DNA from: Rhabditoides inermis
Lineage: Eukaryota; Nematoda; Chromadorea; Rhabditida; Rhabditidae
Direction of reading: 5' to 3'
Length of the DNA: 64,000 nt
Assembly: GCA_963966185.1 (NCBI GenBank)
Contig: CAWZYM010000218.1
Location: 62,001-126,000, forward strand
In this document: in pieces, positions 1 through 11,901 of the stretch
How positions within the stretch are numbered: the first letter of the stretch is position 1
Layout of the letters: each line of letters begins with the position of its first letter
The notes under the pieces: model-generated
The model's input: the letters and a program-made list of their open reading frames with translations, nothing else
The model's database searches: none
Told to the model about the DNA's origin: nothing
Position numbers and translations under genes: made by a program

Positions 1-508
1 CAGAGGCGATGAGCCAGACACTCTGAAAGAATAGTCTTGAGTCTTGAGGAACGAAATTGCCGCATGTAATTTGCACGCAATTTAAAATACGAAAAAAAGG
101 CGCGAGATACACATGGTTGGTTCCGCGTCCGGAAAATAAGAGGCGCCTAATTTACATTTACAAAAACGTCTTGGTTTTGTATCCTGCACATGTGAGCGCT
201 ATGAGAACTACATCTACAACTACAATTAGTTTTCGAGGCTCATAAATCGTCACAAAAAATTGAACGTTTCATCTTTTCGCTGGTTCGTTCGGTTCCCGCA
301 ATTTCGAATATGTCTAAGTTCTAAGACCAGGAGAGGAGGAGGGGAGAGAGAGAAAGAGAGAGAGAGAGAGAAAGAGAGAGAGGGGGGGAGGAAAAGATAT
401 TTGCTTTCGCCCATTCACCCACCCCACACACAGACATATACAAACAGCGTAGCATTATTAAATTTCGGGATTACGTAGAAAATGTCTGTGCTCTCCGGGG
501 TTAGCACG

Positions 509-833
509 CTATTTCGTCGGAGTGTACTGGAGGGCAAAATCAAAAAAACCCACGATTTTTCTGTACAGCTTGTTGTGAGCGAGCTCGCTGGGCTGATGCC
601 AGAGAAAATAGCCCCCCGAAGAATCGCCCGTGTCCGAGGGAATCACCTCATCCGACTGAAAATGTAGTTTTGAAATGTAAAGTGTAAAATTCTTTTTGTT
701 ATATCTACTATGTGATTTTTTCGTATTTTAGTCAGTTTATTCACTACGTTTTCAAAAAGGGATTCTTTGCAGTCTTCGGGGGTGGGGGAAGGAATTTCTG
801 TGTAATGGTAATCCCGAAATCCCGCGGATTCCG
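509..833 (-). CDS. Two linked exons ending a minus-strand gene, unrecognised
   Basis: Exon 748-833 (acceptor after ...gtcag, donor gtagtg) joins exon 655-509 in consistent phase. Translation starts in the region of ESAGFRDYHYTEIP, continues through SDEVIPSDTGDSSGGYFLW and ends ...YTPTK with TAG at 509-511. A 27-nt in-frame stretch (553-527, gtgggt...ctccag) could be a tiny intron or retained; the reading frame is open either way. The peptide is hydrophilic, with no family I recognise. It could be the C-terminal part of the GPCR just upstream on the same strand (1.1-4.7 kb), but no clear TM6/TM7 exons were found between them, so it is listed separately. Another long open frame lies at about 765-930 (minus), which adds to the doubt. 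Confidence 0.4.
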
Positions 834-1137
834 CTGACATCTATTAATGTGATTGAAATGTGTTGCAAAATGAGGGAAAACACTGATATCGGCGATTTGC
901 GAGGCAAAAAGCAATGCATTAGATCCATGTTATTTGTGGCACTCTGAATATTAATTGTTTTTATATTATATCATAGTATCGATGTCGAACGATGTATATC
1001 CATACTTACACAAGTTAAAAGTTACCCTGTGGGAGTGCCGAGAGAGCGTTTTTCTCCCATACCTCATACCGTATTCTTGATTAGTGCATATGATTAGTGG
1101 TTTCGAAACCACTCTCTCCCGCGTGTGACAAACGCAC

Positions 1138-4100
1138 TTTCCCTGGTTTTAGTGAGGAAGTGAAATTGCCTGGCCTAGTATATATAATTACAGTGCATTC
1201 AATGCAAAACACACTCTGACTGATTGCGATGCATTCGACTGCGAACAAAAAGGCTATTCGTCTCAATCGTTCCTCTACATAAGTGCACAACTGGCAACTG
1301 ATTCGACGTACATAACTGAAAAAAGAAAGGATCTACTGAACTCTCCACAAAAATACAATTAATGTCATTTACTAAACTAAAGTAAATCAGAAAAGTAAAG
1401 TATTGACCCCGTTCATTCGTGCAAGTGGGATCCACTCCCAGTCGAACTCGCTCCACTTGCTTGCGTTGAATAGCAGTGCTGCTAGAGTGATAAGCAGGAG
1501 AGGCAGAGTGTGCGAGGGAGGGGTCCGCATCGAGGACAGCGGACGCAGAATCGCCTGCAACCATCAAAATCTTGTAACACACCAAATATGGTGATCTCAT
1601 TGTCAATAACATGAACTTCGCTGTCCAGAATATGTGAAAAGGGTGAGAGAGATGAAAATTTGCATATTTGCATGCTGCATCTGGAAATTTTCTACACATT
1701 TTGAGCACATTATTGTGATTTGTTGCAATAAATAAGCGGTGCAATCTCTATATCATGATAGGCGTTGATAATTTTGACCGGAATCCTGTTTTTGTAGTCT
1801 CGAGCTAGCACCTCGAGTAAGCAAAACTGGATTCTCGAGAATCCTCAAATCCTCGAGAATGATTATCTGTTAAAAAGTACTTGCGTAAAGATATTAAGTT
1901 TGTCTTGACCCAATTCAACAAAAGCGCATGCATAAAACGTTTACAAATACTAAAACAAACCTGCGCCTCTCTCTTTCCCCCTCTCTCTCTCCTCTCTCTC
2001 CGTCTTCTCTCTCTCTAGACGTATGACGTTATTCATTTGTATTGTTATATTTCATCTGTTAGTGTTCACTGTCCGTTATGCGCAGGTTTGTGTTAGTATT
2101 TGTAAACGTTTTATGCATGCGCTTTTGTTGAATTGGGTCAAGACAAACTTAATATCTTTACGCAAGTACTTTTTAACAGATAATTTATGTGCTTTTGTTG
2201 AATTTCATAGAAATTTCTTCTCTTTCTGATTCCCAAGCTCTGTCGTTAATTAGTACGCATAGAACTATTATGTGACACATTTTATGATGTGACGCACAAT
2301 GTTGCGTGAGAGAGCTAGCCAGAGTAACGGGAACCCAAAACAACGCAAACCCGGCGCGAATTAGACGCTGGCGGCGGCGAGGCGAACTACACTCAAAGTG
2401 CTAGTTGGAGAACACGCGCAGAAAACGCCGAGAGAGTACGCTTTCGGCAGAGAGTCAGCGTTACCGGACACGACATCCACCCACCCACCCACACGCTGGC
2501 CTCTCACCTCATGGGTGCGCGAGATCGCTCATAACTTCTTTTGGAGAAAATATACAAAGATGCCATCAATTAGTGATCTGGCCTACGGACCCGTGCGAAT
2601 CTAACTAACATGAATTGGATGAGTTCACATTCCTGCTAACATGATTTTTGGATAGAGCTTCTTGAAAATTCTGGCGCGAGCCCTATCCTAAGCCAAAAGA
2701 GAGGGCGCTGCGCGCCCTCTCTAATTCATTATCCTATCAGCGATTAGACATATACTGTTTTCTCACTTTCACTATTTGTCACCCACAACCTGCACATGAT
2801 CCTATAATGAAACTGATAAAACTGATGAAAGTACAGTTTCTAATTCTAAAAAGGCATTCCATGCACTGTTTCGTTCGCACGAGCTACATACCTCTCAAGT
2901 TCCGATTATCGGTGTTTGTTCCACTAATCGACTTAAGGGGATTTTTTTTAGAAACATTGCCCTAATCTTATTCACTAAAAGATTTCACTGCCCACAGATC
3001 ACTAGAAAAACAACACAAGCTCACCTTGTGCCTCTGTATGCTAATGTAGCAGATGGTCCATATAGAAGCACTGTTCGATGCGAGAAGAAGGGGTGAGAGA
3101 AGGCCCGTGGAGAGGTAAGCCAGCTGACCGAGAGCGCCTGGAAATCACTCTTATCAGTTATCATTTATCATATTATCAGTATTTTCAGTAATCAGTATTC
3201 AGTAATCATTATCAAAAAACCACTTTTATCAGTTATCATTTATGTGTGATGTTTTTTTTATGTCATTTATTATGTGATGTATTTTATGTTATTTATCATT
3301 TATGTCATTTATTATCTTATCAGTGATCTCATCTGTGATCCGTGCAAAAGTATGGTATATTGTTATATATATTTCGAATCTGCTTTGCATACGGTGTTGT
3401 TTTGTTCATGATCGTTAATAGGGCTTCCGTATTATATAGTGACAAAATCTGTGCAATAAGAAAAATCATACCATGATTTATCGCATTTAGTGATTCATTG
3501 CAGCATTTATTCGATTTCCCTTTTGCGCAACACACAGCATGTGATATAATGATGCTCATTAGAATGTAAGATGAGGACTTTCTCTCCCTTTCCTCCACCC
3601 ATGATGCGAATTATTGGCCGTCTCCGCATATAGAGTACACATTTCACACCGCTAACAAATGCAAGTGAAGAAAGGAGGAAGAAAAAGAAAAGAAGGAAAG
3701 GGGGCTTTGAGTGAGTGAGTCGCGTGCCCTTTCAAGCCTTCCCCTAGGCCTAGGTGTGAGAGAGATGAGAGAATTCTAATTAATACGTCTAATAATACAT
3801 AGTTTCGCACAAACACAAGTCGTGATTTTTCTTATTGCACATATTTTGTCACAAATGAAGGTTGGTTTTGTATCGATTCGCTCACCGAAAGGCGGCATTT
3901 GCGCGTAGTCATGTAGTGCTGGGAGGAAGAGAACGAATAAGGAGAGAAGCAGCTGCAGCAGGTCACAGATTGAGAGAACCGTCAGCGCTGGAACCTGCAA
4001 ATATGCAAATTTGACTATAATCAGCGGTCGCATCACTCTGTGCTCTCCTATATCACTGATGGGTAGGATTAAGTATCTTCGTTGCTCAATGTGATTTGCA

Positions 4101-4237
4101 CTTGTTGTTTTCGTCAATGTCTTTTTTTGCAAGAGGGATTCTCCAAATAAGCGTAAGAGAGGTGAAACCTTGCATATCTTCCCCTCAATTCTATTACCAC
4201 AACAACACCATGTCATAATTCAAAGAAAGACAAAGAG

Positions 4238-4285
<48 letters not shown>

Positions 4286-4743
4286 AAGAGAGAGATAGAG
4301 AGAGATAGGAGAGAAAGGAGAGAAAGGAGAGAAAGGAGTGAGGGAGCAGCGGCAGCAAAGCAAATTGGGATGGGAAAGCGAACGGAACGCAGAGGTCGGA
4401 GGGTCATTAGAGCACTAGAAATGAAGACAGAGAGAAAAAAAGGAGAAGGAAGTGGAATTCGATTGCCGGAATCGTCATGGACCACTGGGAAAGACAGACA
4501 AAGATACTGACAAATACGAACAGTTTTATGTGTCATGATAACCACGTATGGAAAGACGTACGAGAGGGTGTCTCTGCGTGCGGACGAAGACTCGCAGGCA
4601 GGCGATGTTCAGTGCGAGTCCGACGAGGCAGATGCCTGGCAGCACGCCCATGTCCAGTAAGCAGCCGATCATCCGCCACCACATCTGCAAGCAGTACACC
4701 TGTCCGGCAGGGCACGGGTCAACCAGTTGTGCACCTGTACTGT
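1138..4743 (-). CDS. Divergent rhodopsin-class GPCR (FMRFamide-receptor-like), incomplete model
   Basis: A seven-helix receptor, presumably a plasma-membrane peptide receptor. Exons recognised from 5' to 3': 4699-4562 (may extend to about 4743 to take in DPCPAG) with TM1 ...GICLVGLALNIACLRVF; 3994-3886 with TM2 VPALTVLSICDLLQLL; 3137-3025 with TM3 ...NSASIWTICYISIQRHK; 1554-1408 with AILRPLSS and TM4 LPLLLITLAALLF. Less certain exons 1315-1279 and 1238-1138 may give TM5. Phases match across all these junctions (0, 1, 0, 0). TM1 keeps Asn1.50 but lacks the usual preceding Gly; the DRY position reads QRH, so the Arg is kept. The start exon was not fixed: an ATG at 5171 opens a hydrophobic stretch but has no convincing donor. 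TM6/TM7 were not identified. The large 3025-1554 intron contains a composite repeat (1.86-2.72 kb). Confidence 0.72.
1862..2184. repeat. Foldback repeat, copy 1
   Basis: Arms of about 105 bp (1862-1966 and 2080-2184) are near-perfect reverse complements and share AAAAAGTACTTGCGTAAA at their outer part. The loop holds a CT-rich tract. A second copy lies at 14787-15155. It sits inside an intron of the GPCR gene at 1.1-4.7 kb. Confidence 0.85.
2333..2724. repeat. Dispersed repeat ending in a GC-rich hairpin, copy 1
   Basis: About 390 bp, nearly identical to 15634-16037. It contains a CCCA/CCAC tandem run and ends in the palindrome AGAGAGGGCGC-TG-CGCGCCCTCTCT followed by AA. In both copies a foldback repeat lies just 5' of it, so the two pieces may be parts of one composite element. 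No target duplication was found. Confidence 0.8.
4237..4334. repeat. (GA)n microsatellite
   Basis: GA-rich tract with GGAGAAA repeats at its 3' side. It produces long Ser/Leu-rich spurious frames on the complementary strand, which are not genes. Confidence 0.9.
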
Positions 4744-5171
4744 ACACCTGTACACATATTTTCACGCCGAATCCGAATATGACAAAAACCTTTGGGTGTT
4801 GTAAAACACAAATGCGACCAAGTGTTGATAAAGCATGATGGATGAATGATAAGAACTCGGGATACAGTGGCTCCAAGGGACTGACATTCAGTCAGCGGAA
4901 CTTTCGCGATATGAGACACGATTTTGACATTTTTGATGGTCGAATCGAACACAAGTTCATGGCAAACATGAAGATTGGAGACATATGAGAGTATTCGACT
5001 TATTAGGTAAGTACGAAAGTCGTGACGAGAGCATGAGAAAGGGGGGAAAAGAGAGGGAACTAGAAAGAGAGATTGATGTTTGCCGGTGTCAAATTGACCA
5101 GCGTAGTTGCGTAGTACGCCCAAAAATAGGCAGTGCACGATAATAGCAATAGGAACAACAGAGCTATACAT

Positions 5172-5931
5172 TTATAAAAACATGGTTATTGCGCATCATA
5201 GTTAATTGAGTGCCTCAAAGATCAATTAGTGTGAAAAGTGATCAAACAAAGCGCAGAACTGGTACAGCACTAATCAAACAGAATCCTATTGCAGAGAGAG
5301 AGAGAGAAAGAGGGAGAGAGGGAGGGAGAGAGAGAAGGCAAAGAATAAAGAGAAGTGCATACATACAAAACCTCCAATGAGACTGACGCCACCCTGACAC
5401 GAGCAGAAATCGGGCAATCACTCAACAGACATACTAGAGAAATGAGTGCTTTGACGAGACACCGACAATCTCGCGAATGTACATTGTATGCATGTAAACA
5501 ACAGTGGGTGCTAATTAATATTCAAGAGAAAGATAGGGGGAAGATGCTGAGCAAAGTAGAGGATATCACGCATATTACTGAAAAACACCATTTGATAGAG
5601 CGAACGTGTGGGAAGCGTAAATTGGTGGGAGGGGCAGAGGAGAGAGGAGAGAGGAGAGAGGAGAGAGGAGAGAGGAGAGAGGGAGGGAGAGAGAGAAGGG
5701 GGAGGGGGGGACTTGCGACAGTAGATTAGCGCACTAACGCGCTGCATACGTAGAGTGAATGGGTGATGTAAGTGTGAACCATCGAGAATCTCTGTTATTG
5801 CTACGAAAACTGCGAGCGGTTCACCGAAATACTGAAATTATTAGTCTCGCTGGATGAAGCTTAATTAAAAACGCTGGGTGAAAGAGAGGTGGAAAGAGAG
5901 GGAGAGGGAGAGAGAGAGAGAGGGAGAGGGA

Positions 5932-5981
<50 letters not shown>

Positions 5982-6198
5982 AGAGAGGGGGGTGAGTAGA
6001 TGAAGAATGCACCAAAACACTATGAAGGAAGAGAGTACTATTCATTTTTCGAAGTCGTAGTTTCGTTATATTACCAGTTATGCCTTTTTCTACCACATAG
6101 TTCAGAAATTTCCGACTTTTTTTATTTGATAACTTTCAGCGATATAATATGCGGCTGCCTGGTTCTTCGTGTGAACTTTTGCAGGATATCGCTAACGT
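5172..6198. other. Intergenic, GA-rich, no gene recognised
   Basis: Contains GA tracts at about 5282-5335, 5639-5700 (GGAGAGA repeats) and 5888-5995. Open frames here are short or are translations of the simple repeats. No splice-consistent coding chain was found. Confidence 0.6.
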
Positions 6199-6209
6199 AA
6201 TCCTATCTC

Positions 6210-6358
6210 ACCGAAAATTCCTTTCCTTTCTCTGCCAGCGCGCGATCGCGTGCCTTCCTCTGTTATTTCCCCGAACCCTGAACAATGCTGTGCGGCGGAG
6301 GACGTAATCGATATTGTGTGCTACTTGATTCGAGATAAATATTCTGATTCTGATTCTG
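6210..6358 (+). mobile_element. Short retroposon with (ATTCTG)n tail and 11-bp target-site duplication
   Basis: The 149-bp insert is bounded by direct repeats AATCCTATCTC at 6199-6209 and 6359-6369. It ends in ATTCTGATTCTGATTCTG, typical of a non-LTR 3' tail. Its 5' part (CTTTCTCTGCCAGCGCGC) matches the minus-strand insert at 42513-42940, which carries about 280 bp of extra internal sequence, so this copy is internally deleted. SINE-like or a 5'-truncated LINE derivative; no coding region. Confidence 0.85.
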
Positions 6359-6369
6359 AATCCTATCTC

Positions 6370-7133
6370 CTAGCGAGTTCTGCGAACAGTAAAAAAAACG
6401 CGCAATGAGAATGACGCCCAAATTAGTCTGGAAGAAAAAAAATAGGATCAGTGGCGAATTGACAAGCGTCTCTCCTGGTTAAAAACAAGAACGACGAGCA
6501 ACTGACAAAAATAATGTCTTGTCCAAGCCGCAGTCTACCGTTTTTGATCAATCGCAGTTGCACAAAACATTTCTAATTTGTGATTAAGTACATTTTCGCT
6601 TCAACTTTGCGACTCACACTCTATCCATACATATTAGCGTTCTTTCGCGTTTCGGTAAGATTCGCCTTAGAAAAGTACACACCATTCAATGCGAAACTAA
6701 TATGGTATGTTATAAAATATAGGACGATATTGCGAGAAGGTTGAATAAAGTACATGGTTTGCGTGTGGGAAAGCAAGAGCACGTAATTAAAAAGAGCGGA
6801 GAAATCTTACCGGGACGAATTCGATTCCGAGGTTGTTTCTCCCTCTCTTTACTTACTGCATAATTTTGTTTTTGTACTTGAACAAAAGAGTACGAAAATT
6901 AGGAAAAGAATGCGCATAATGCTTGACATTTGACTTTTTCTTGATGTATTAAGAAAGGATTTGCGTGATTGAGAGACAATGAATGTTCTCAAAATGCATT
7001 GGATATAAAGGAACAAAGACAACCATAAATCATTCCGTATATCAGACGTTGAAGGGCATTTTTTTAGTAGTGAGCAAATAACACAGCATCGGATGCAGCG
7101 CGAAAAGGAGATTTTTAATGTTTTGAAGAGAGC

Positions 7134-7177
<44 letters not shown>

Positions 7178-8346
7178 AAGAGGGGAGAGAGAGGATAGAT
7201 CATTTTTTGAGAGACTGCGCACTCGTAATAGATTGTAGAGGAGAAGGATCAAAAATGAAAAGGTCCTGAGGAAATTAGGTACGATCATTGCGCAAAGAGC
7301 GCTAATAATATGCATGTGATGCATCAATAAAGGAGAACATGACATATCAACCTACATAATGTAGATACTAGTGAACGAAAGACGGCCTCTCTTTTCAACC
7401 GATATGTCATCACCATTATCAAAATCCGCACAAAAGTCGGTATCCGGATTTTCTCCTTGACACAAGAAGCGAGAGATTTGCATGAGATTTGGCGGAGGTG
7501 GGTGATGCGAATATGATAATATGGCTAATGGCCGTGAACAGAAACTGGAGATCGCCCCGAGGCAGCGTCTGTGGATGCCCTGAGGGTTCCCACCGGAGTG
7601 CTTGAAGGACCCACACACTAACTGCCACCCGAAACTGCGAGGAAGAGAAGACAACAAGGAAGGGCGATGGGAGTAAAACGGAGAGAGACGCAGTTCGGCT
7701 GACTGTCAAGTCAACTACAACACTGGAAACCGTGCGTCCGCGGGACGTGATCAAATTGTAGCGGGGGTTTTCCTTATATAAAAAGAGCGCCGGCTGACTT
7801 TTGAGACGCTTCAAACATCTGGAGGGATTATTATAGATATATCTACTCGAAACAATACCAGGCGAACAAATGAAAACAGCTGCGGCCTGGTTTGATTCTG
7901 ATTTGATTCTTCTGTTGTTGCTGTCTCGCTAAATTGTTATTGTCCCGATTCGAATGTAGCAAATTGACAGCGCCAATCAGGATTGGATGGTGAATAGAAA
8001 GGAGATGGACACAATGCTTGTTTACATGAAGTAATAAGACAATGAAATTGTTGTACTAATGTAATTTACCCATTGCACTTTCTTATCCAAGGTCTACTCA
8101 CCCTTAGCACTCATATATCTTAAGCACTAACTTGTGCAGAAATTGATAGGATGATAGGATTCAACTTTCAAACAGCACTTGGGATTTAAATGATGCTTGT
8201 CAGATTTTACAGAGTGAGCTGTGAGCAGATGAGATGTGGTGGTGTAAAGATGAATAATACATGTTCTACCAGACACGTATCTGGAAAAATAAACTTCTCT
8301 TGCGAGAGAGCGAGAGAGAGAGAGAGAGAGAGCGAGAGAGCGAGAG

Positions 8347-8390
<44 letters not shown>

Positions 8391-8728
8391 AAAGAGAGTG
8401 AGTGAGAGAGAGAAAGGGAAAGATAGAGAGATTCGGATATGAGCAACGCGACACCCTATATGGGCCGCAATTTGGAGTTGCGTGGTATAGAGTGGGTGGG
8501 GCTGGCGTAGAAAACGGAAGGAAAGAGAGAAAGAATTCGAGAAAAGGTGGGAGGGAAGAAGATTAGAAGAACCTAGGGTGCGGTGTTCGAGACACACGGC
8601 ACACGGGTGATGACGTTTTGGATGCTAATCCTTTCGTTAGACACAACAATTCGTATTCCCGCTAAAACCACCTTATTCCGGTCATTGTCTGAGGTGTTGG
8701 GATGCGTCTGTGGATAATACACTTCTTA

Positions 8729-8769
<41 letters not shown>

Positions 8770-9354
8770 AGAGAGAGAGAGACAATAGAGTTGGCATGGC
8801 TTCTACGGGTGCAGATCTTTCAATAGAGCCATCTAATCTGTAACACACACCACAGGGACCTGTCTCCGTTTCGAGAGACTGGGAAGTCATTCAATTGCTT
8901 GAGAAACCGTTCAACGGTCATCCCGGTTTCGATTCATTTTTGCTTTTGAAGGATAGTTTGAAATCCTCTTGTCATGCAATACTCTAGCAATACTTTAAAA
9001 GTGTTCGCTCTTCAACCTTGCCTTTGAATGTTATCATGAAGGAGTGGCGTGCAGGTTCTCAAATAATATACTAGGATAATCAAACAGCCTCGACTTTCAG
9101 CCGGCTTTTGAGATGATATGATTTTTACCGAGTTGAATTCACACCCTCATCTGTGTAATACCGGATAAACTAACAAACAAATCTCTCTCGATATCCATAT
9201 AAAGCAACAACGCCCACGCGATCTCACAATGTGCTATGTATGAATGTATGTGTATATGAGGGTTCGGGGAACGTGGTTTCAGGCGGGTCCACTTGAACAG
9301 CACTCGACAACGACACTCATTGTCTGAGTATCATGATCATGCTTCACTCGCCTC

Positions 9355-9409
<55 letters not shown>

Positions 9410-9640
9410 CTTTCTTCTTCTATGTTTACATAGCACTAATGTGCTAGAGAGATGCTGCTGACGTGAGGTATCATCGGCTATTGTATTTTTCACGCGTCTC
9501 TCTCGTTTCTTTTGAAACATCTCGTGTCACTGTTGCTCTTTGAACAGTATAAACCCTTTTTTCACACCAGACACTCACTGGTCAGTGACGGTTTCTTTCC
9601 TCGTGTCTTGGTTCTTGGTTTTCGTGCCTCTGAACTATGG
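6370..9640. other. Intergenic, no gene recognised
   Basis: Holds GA tracts at 7135-7195, 8304-8420 and 8732-8782 and a CT tract at 9350-9410. A GC-richer stretch at 7540-7640 has open frames on the minus strand but no coherent spliced product. A TATATAAAAAG at about 7772-7783 looks like a core promoter on the plus strand, yet the only following ATG (7870) opens a 20-codon frame. Nothing here is annotated as a gene. Confidence 0.5.
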
Positions 9641-9838
9641 CCCTCTCCAATTCTCCAAGAGCACAATTTGCGCGCAAGCACGTTACATACGCTGTGGCGC
9701 ATATTTTATGAGATCTGCATCATGTCTAACGGTCAAAGATTTTATCACTGATCGCATAAGTGCATTCTAAATTGCGCTGCTTGCCAACAGCCTTGGCTCG
9801 AAAGGTGCGGGGATTTTGGAACTGAAGAAATGGCGGGA
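9640..9838. repeat. Dispersed repeat, copy 1
   Basis: About 190 bp resembling 53296-53490. Shared blocks include GCGCAAGCACGTT/GCGCAAACACGTT, a TTTCATGA/TTTTATGA-like block, ATCATGTCTAACGG/ATCATGTCGAATGG and CTGATCGC. It directly abuts the TTAA-flanked MITE that follows. Class unknown. Confidence 0.65.
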
Positions 9839-9845
9839 ACTTTAA

Positions 9846-10227
9846 AGGTACACTGGCGACTTATTTTTGACTCGGAATGTTTGAAAGAATCATATTAACC
9901 TAAATCTCAATCGATTTGTGAGAAAGAACAACGATTATCCGTTCCTTTAAAATGTTGCAAATCGCTGTTGCAACATTTTATTTCAAACTTAAAGCTGGTC
10001 CCGCCACGACTTCCATTCCGTTAAACTCTTCAATACTGCAGAAATTGCGAGAGAAGACATAACCGCAGATGACAGAAACCCGTTCATTTACTGTGTGGCT
10101 CAAGGCGTGTGTGCTCCGTTATGGCGCAGATCTCGCCGGTTCGAGTCCTCTCTACGGCAAATGCTTTGCATGAGTGGTACTACGCGTGTAAGAGAGCTAG
10201 TTGCAGAATTAAGCCGCCGTTGTGCCT
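9846..10227. mobile_element. TTAA-flanked MITE with tRNA-like A and B boxes
   Basis: Left end AGGTACACTGGCGACTTA and the reverse complement of the right end AGGCACAACGGCGGCTTA form imperfect terminal inverted repeats. TTAA lies at 9842-9845 and 10228-10231. The ends match the MITE at 39382-39717. TTAA duplication is characteristic of the piggyBac superfamily; assignment is by target and ends only, since there is no transposase. Inside, TGGCTCAAGG (about 10096-10105) and GGTTCGAGTCC (10138-10148) resemble Pol III A and B boxes with tRNA-like spacing. Confidence 0.75.
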
Positions 10228-10474
10228 TTAACTACAAATTTTCTACATTCATGATGATAAATTTCTAACTCGTGTATGTAGGTAGTCCAATGAGATGATA
10301 TTCCTATGGTGATTTCTAAAACTCCTCACAGACTTGCGGATTTCCTAGAAGAAAGTGTGTCAGTTAGAACATGGAACACATAGTGTTGCCGATGATGGTT
10401 GTCCTCTCTCTTTTTATGCCTGCATACTTCCGATAACAAAGTGTGTCAATTGGAACATCGTGTGGGTGTTGCAG

Positions 10475-11117
10475 ATGTCGTCTCCCTTCCCCCTCCCCTT
10501 CTCTCTCCTCCTCCTCCTCCTCTTTCTCCCCTCACTCTGCCTGTCGGCGTGGCATTGCGGCAACGGCCGCCTCACCCACTCCATCACTGCCGCCATCGTG
10601 CCCAAACACAATGAAAGACGTGAGCAATTTCCTATATTAATACTTTTAACTGTTCATTACATACACTTTCGCTAGGTCAAGGTGTTACACCTATGTATAA
10701 TAACACGTTTATCTGTACATTACGTATACTTATTATGCTAGCAGCTATGTAGATCAAGATGGAATGAAATACAAGAAAAACTAAGAGTTCAATTGCATAT
10801 ATGCAGACTTCAACGAGTGCTGCGCGGAACATGACGAACTCTACCACCGAATCTTCAACGACTTCGAGCAGGGCGAGCGGACAGAGTGGTGAGGAGGGAG
10901 GGAGGGAGGAAGAGAGAGAGGGGGAGAGAGAGAAAGAGAGAGGGAGGGAGGGAGGGAGAGAGGGAGAGAGGGAGGGAGGGAGAGAGGGAGGGAGGGAGAG
11001 AGGAAGAGAGAGGGAAAGGAGAGAACCCCCTATCGTTCAGGTACCGCGCTTCCGATCAGCAGTTCTTCGCGTGTCTACGCAACACGACAGCTGAGGAGAC
11101 CACGTGGTGACTGGCAT

Positions 11118-11168
<51 letters not shown>

Positions 11169-11198
11169 GTCTGTCTGTCTGTCTCCCTCTCTCTCCCT

Positions 11199-11232
<34 letters not shown>

Positions 11233-11420
11233 GTCGTCTGTCTGTCTGTCTGTCTGTCTCCCTCTCTCTCCCTTTCTCTCTCTCTCTCTCTCTCTCTCGT
11301 TGTCTGTCTGTCTGTCTGTCTCTTTCTCTCTCTCTGCCTCTCTCTCTGCCTCTCTCTCTCTCTCTCTCTCGAACTTCTCTCTCTCTCTTTCTCTCTTCTC
11401 TTTCTCTCGCTCTCTCTCTA

Positions 11421-11457
<37 letters not shown>

Positions 11458-11589
11458 CTCTCTCTCTTCTCTCTCTTTTCTCTCTCTCTCTCTCTCTTCT
11501 CTTTCTCTCGCTCTCTCTCTATCCCTCTCTCTCTCTCTCTCTCACTCTCTCTCTCTCTCGTAGTCTGTCTGTCTCTTTTTCTCTCTCTG

Positions 11590-11628
<39 letters not shown>

Positions 11629-11826
11629 AACTTCTTGGCTTTCTGCAACTCTTCTCCCACGATAATGCATTCAATACAATTCATGTCGCTCACATCATAT
11701 CAGTTCATCCGTAAATGTTCCAATTTCAATTTTGTTTTAATGTCAGGGCCACGCGGATGGTTCGTTCGCTGTTCGAGTCGGCTGTCAACATCCACTTCCT
11801 TTTCAGGGACAGGGCACCATTCAGGT

Positions 11827-11901
<75 letters not shown>

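Noticed and set aside
1081..1110. GTGGTTTCGAAACCAC as part of a tRNA
   Set aside because: A simple palindrome; no acceptor stem or A box around it. No true tRNA or rRNA gene was found in the window.
7352..7814. Overlapping minus-strand frames of 101 and 131 codons
   Set aside because: Two frames are open over a GC-richer stretch, but neither has family motifs or consistent exon partners.
8127..8597. Ser/Leu-rich minus-strand frames near 8.3 kb
   Set aside because: Produced by the GA microsatellite on the opposite strand; no splice context or conserved motif.
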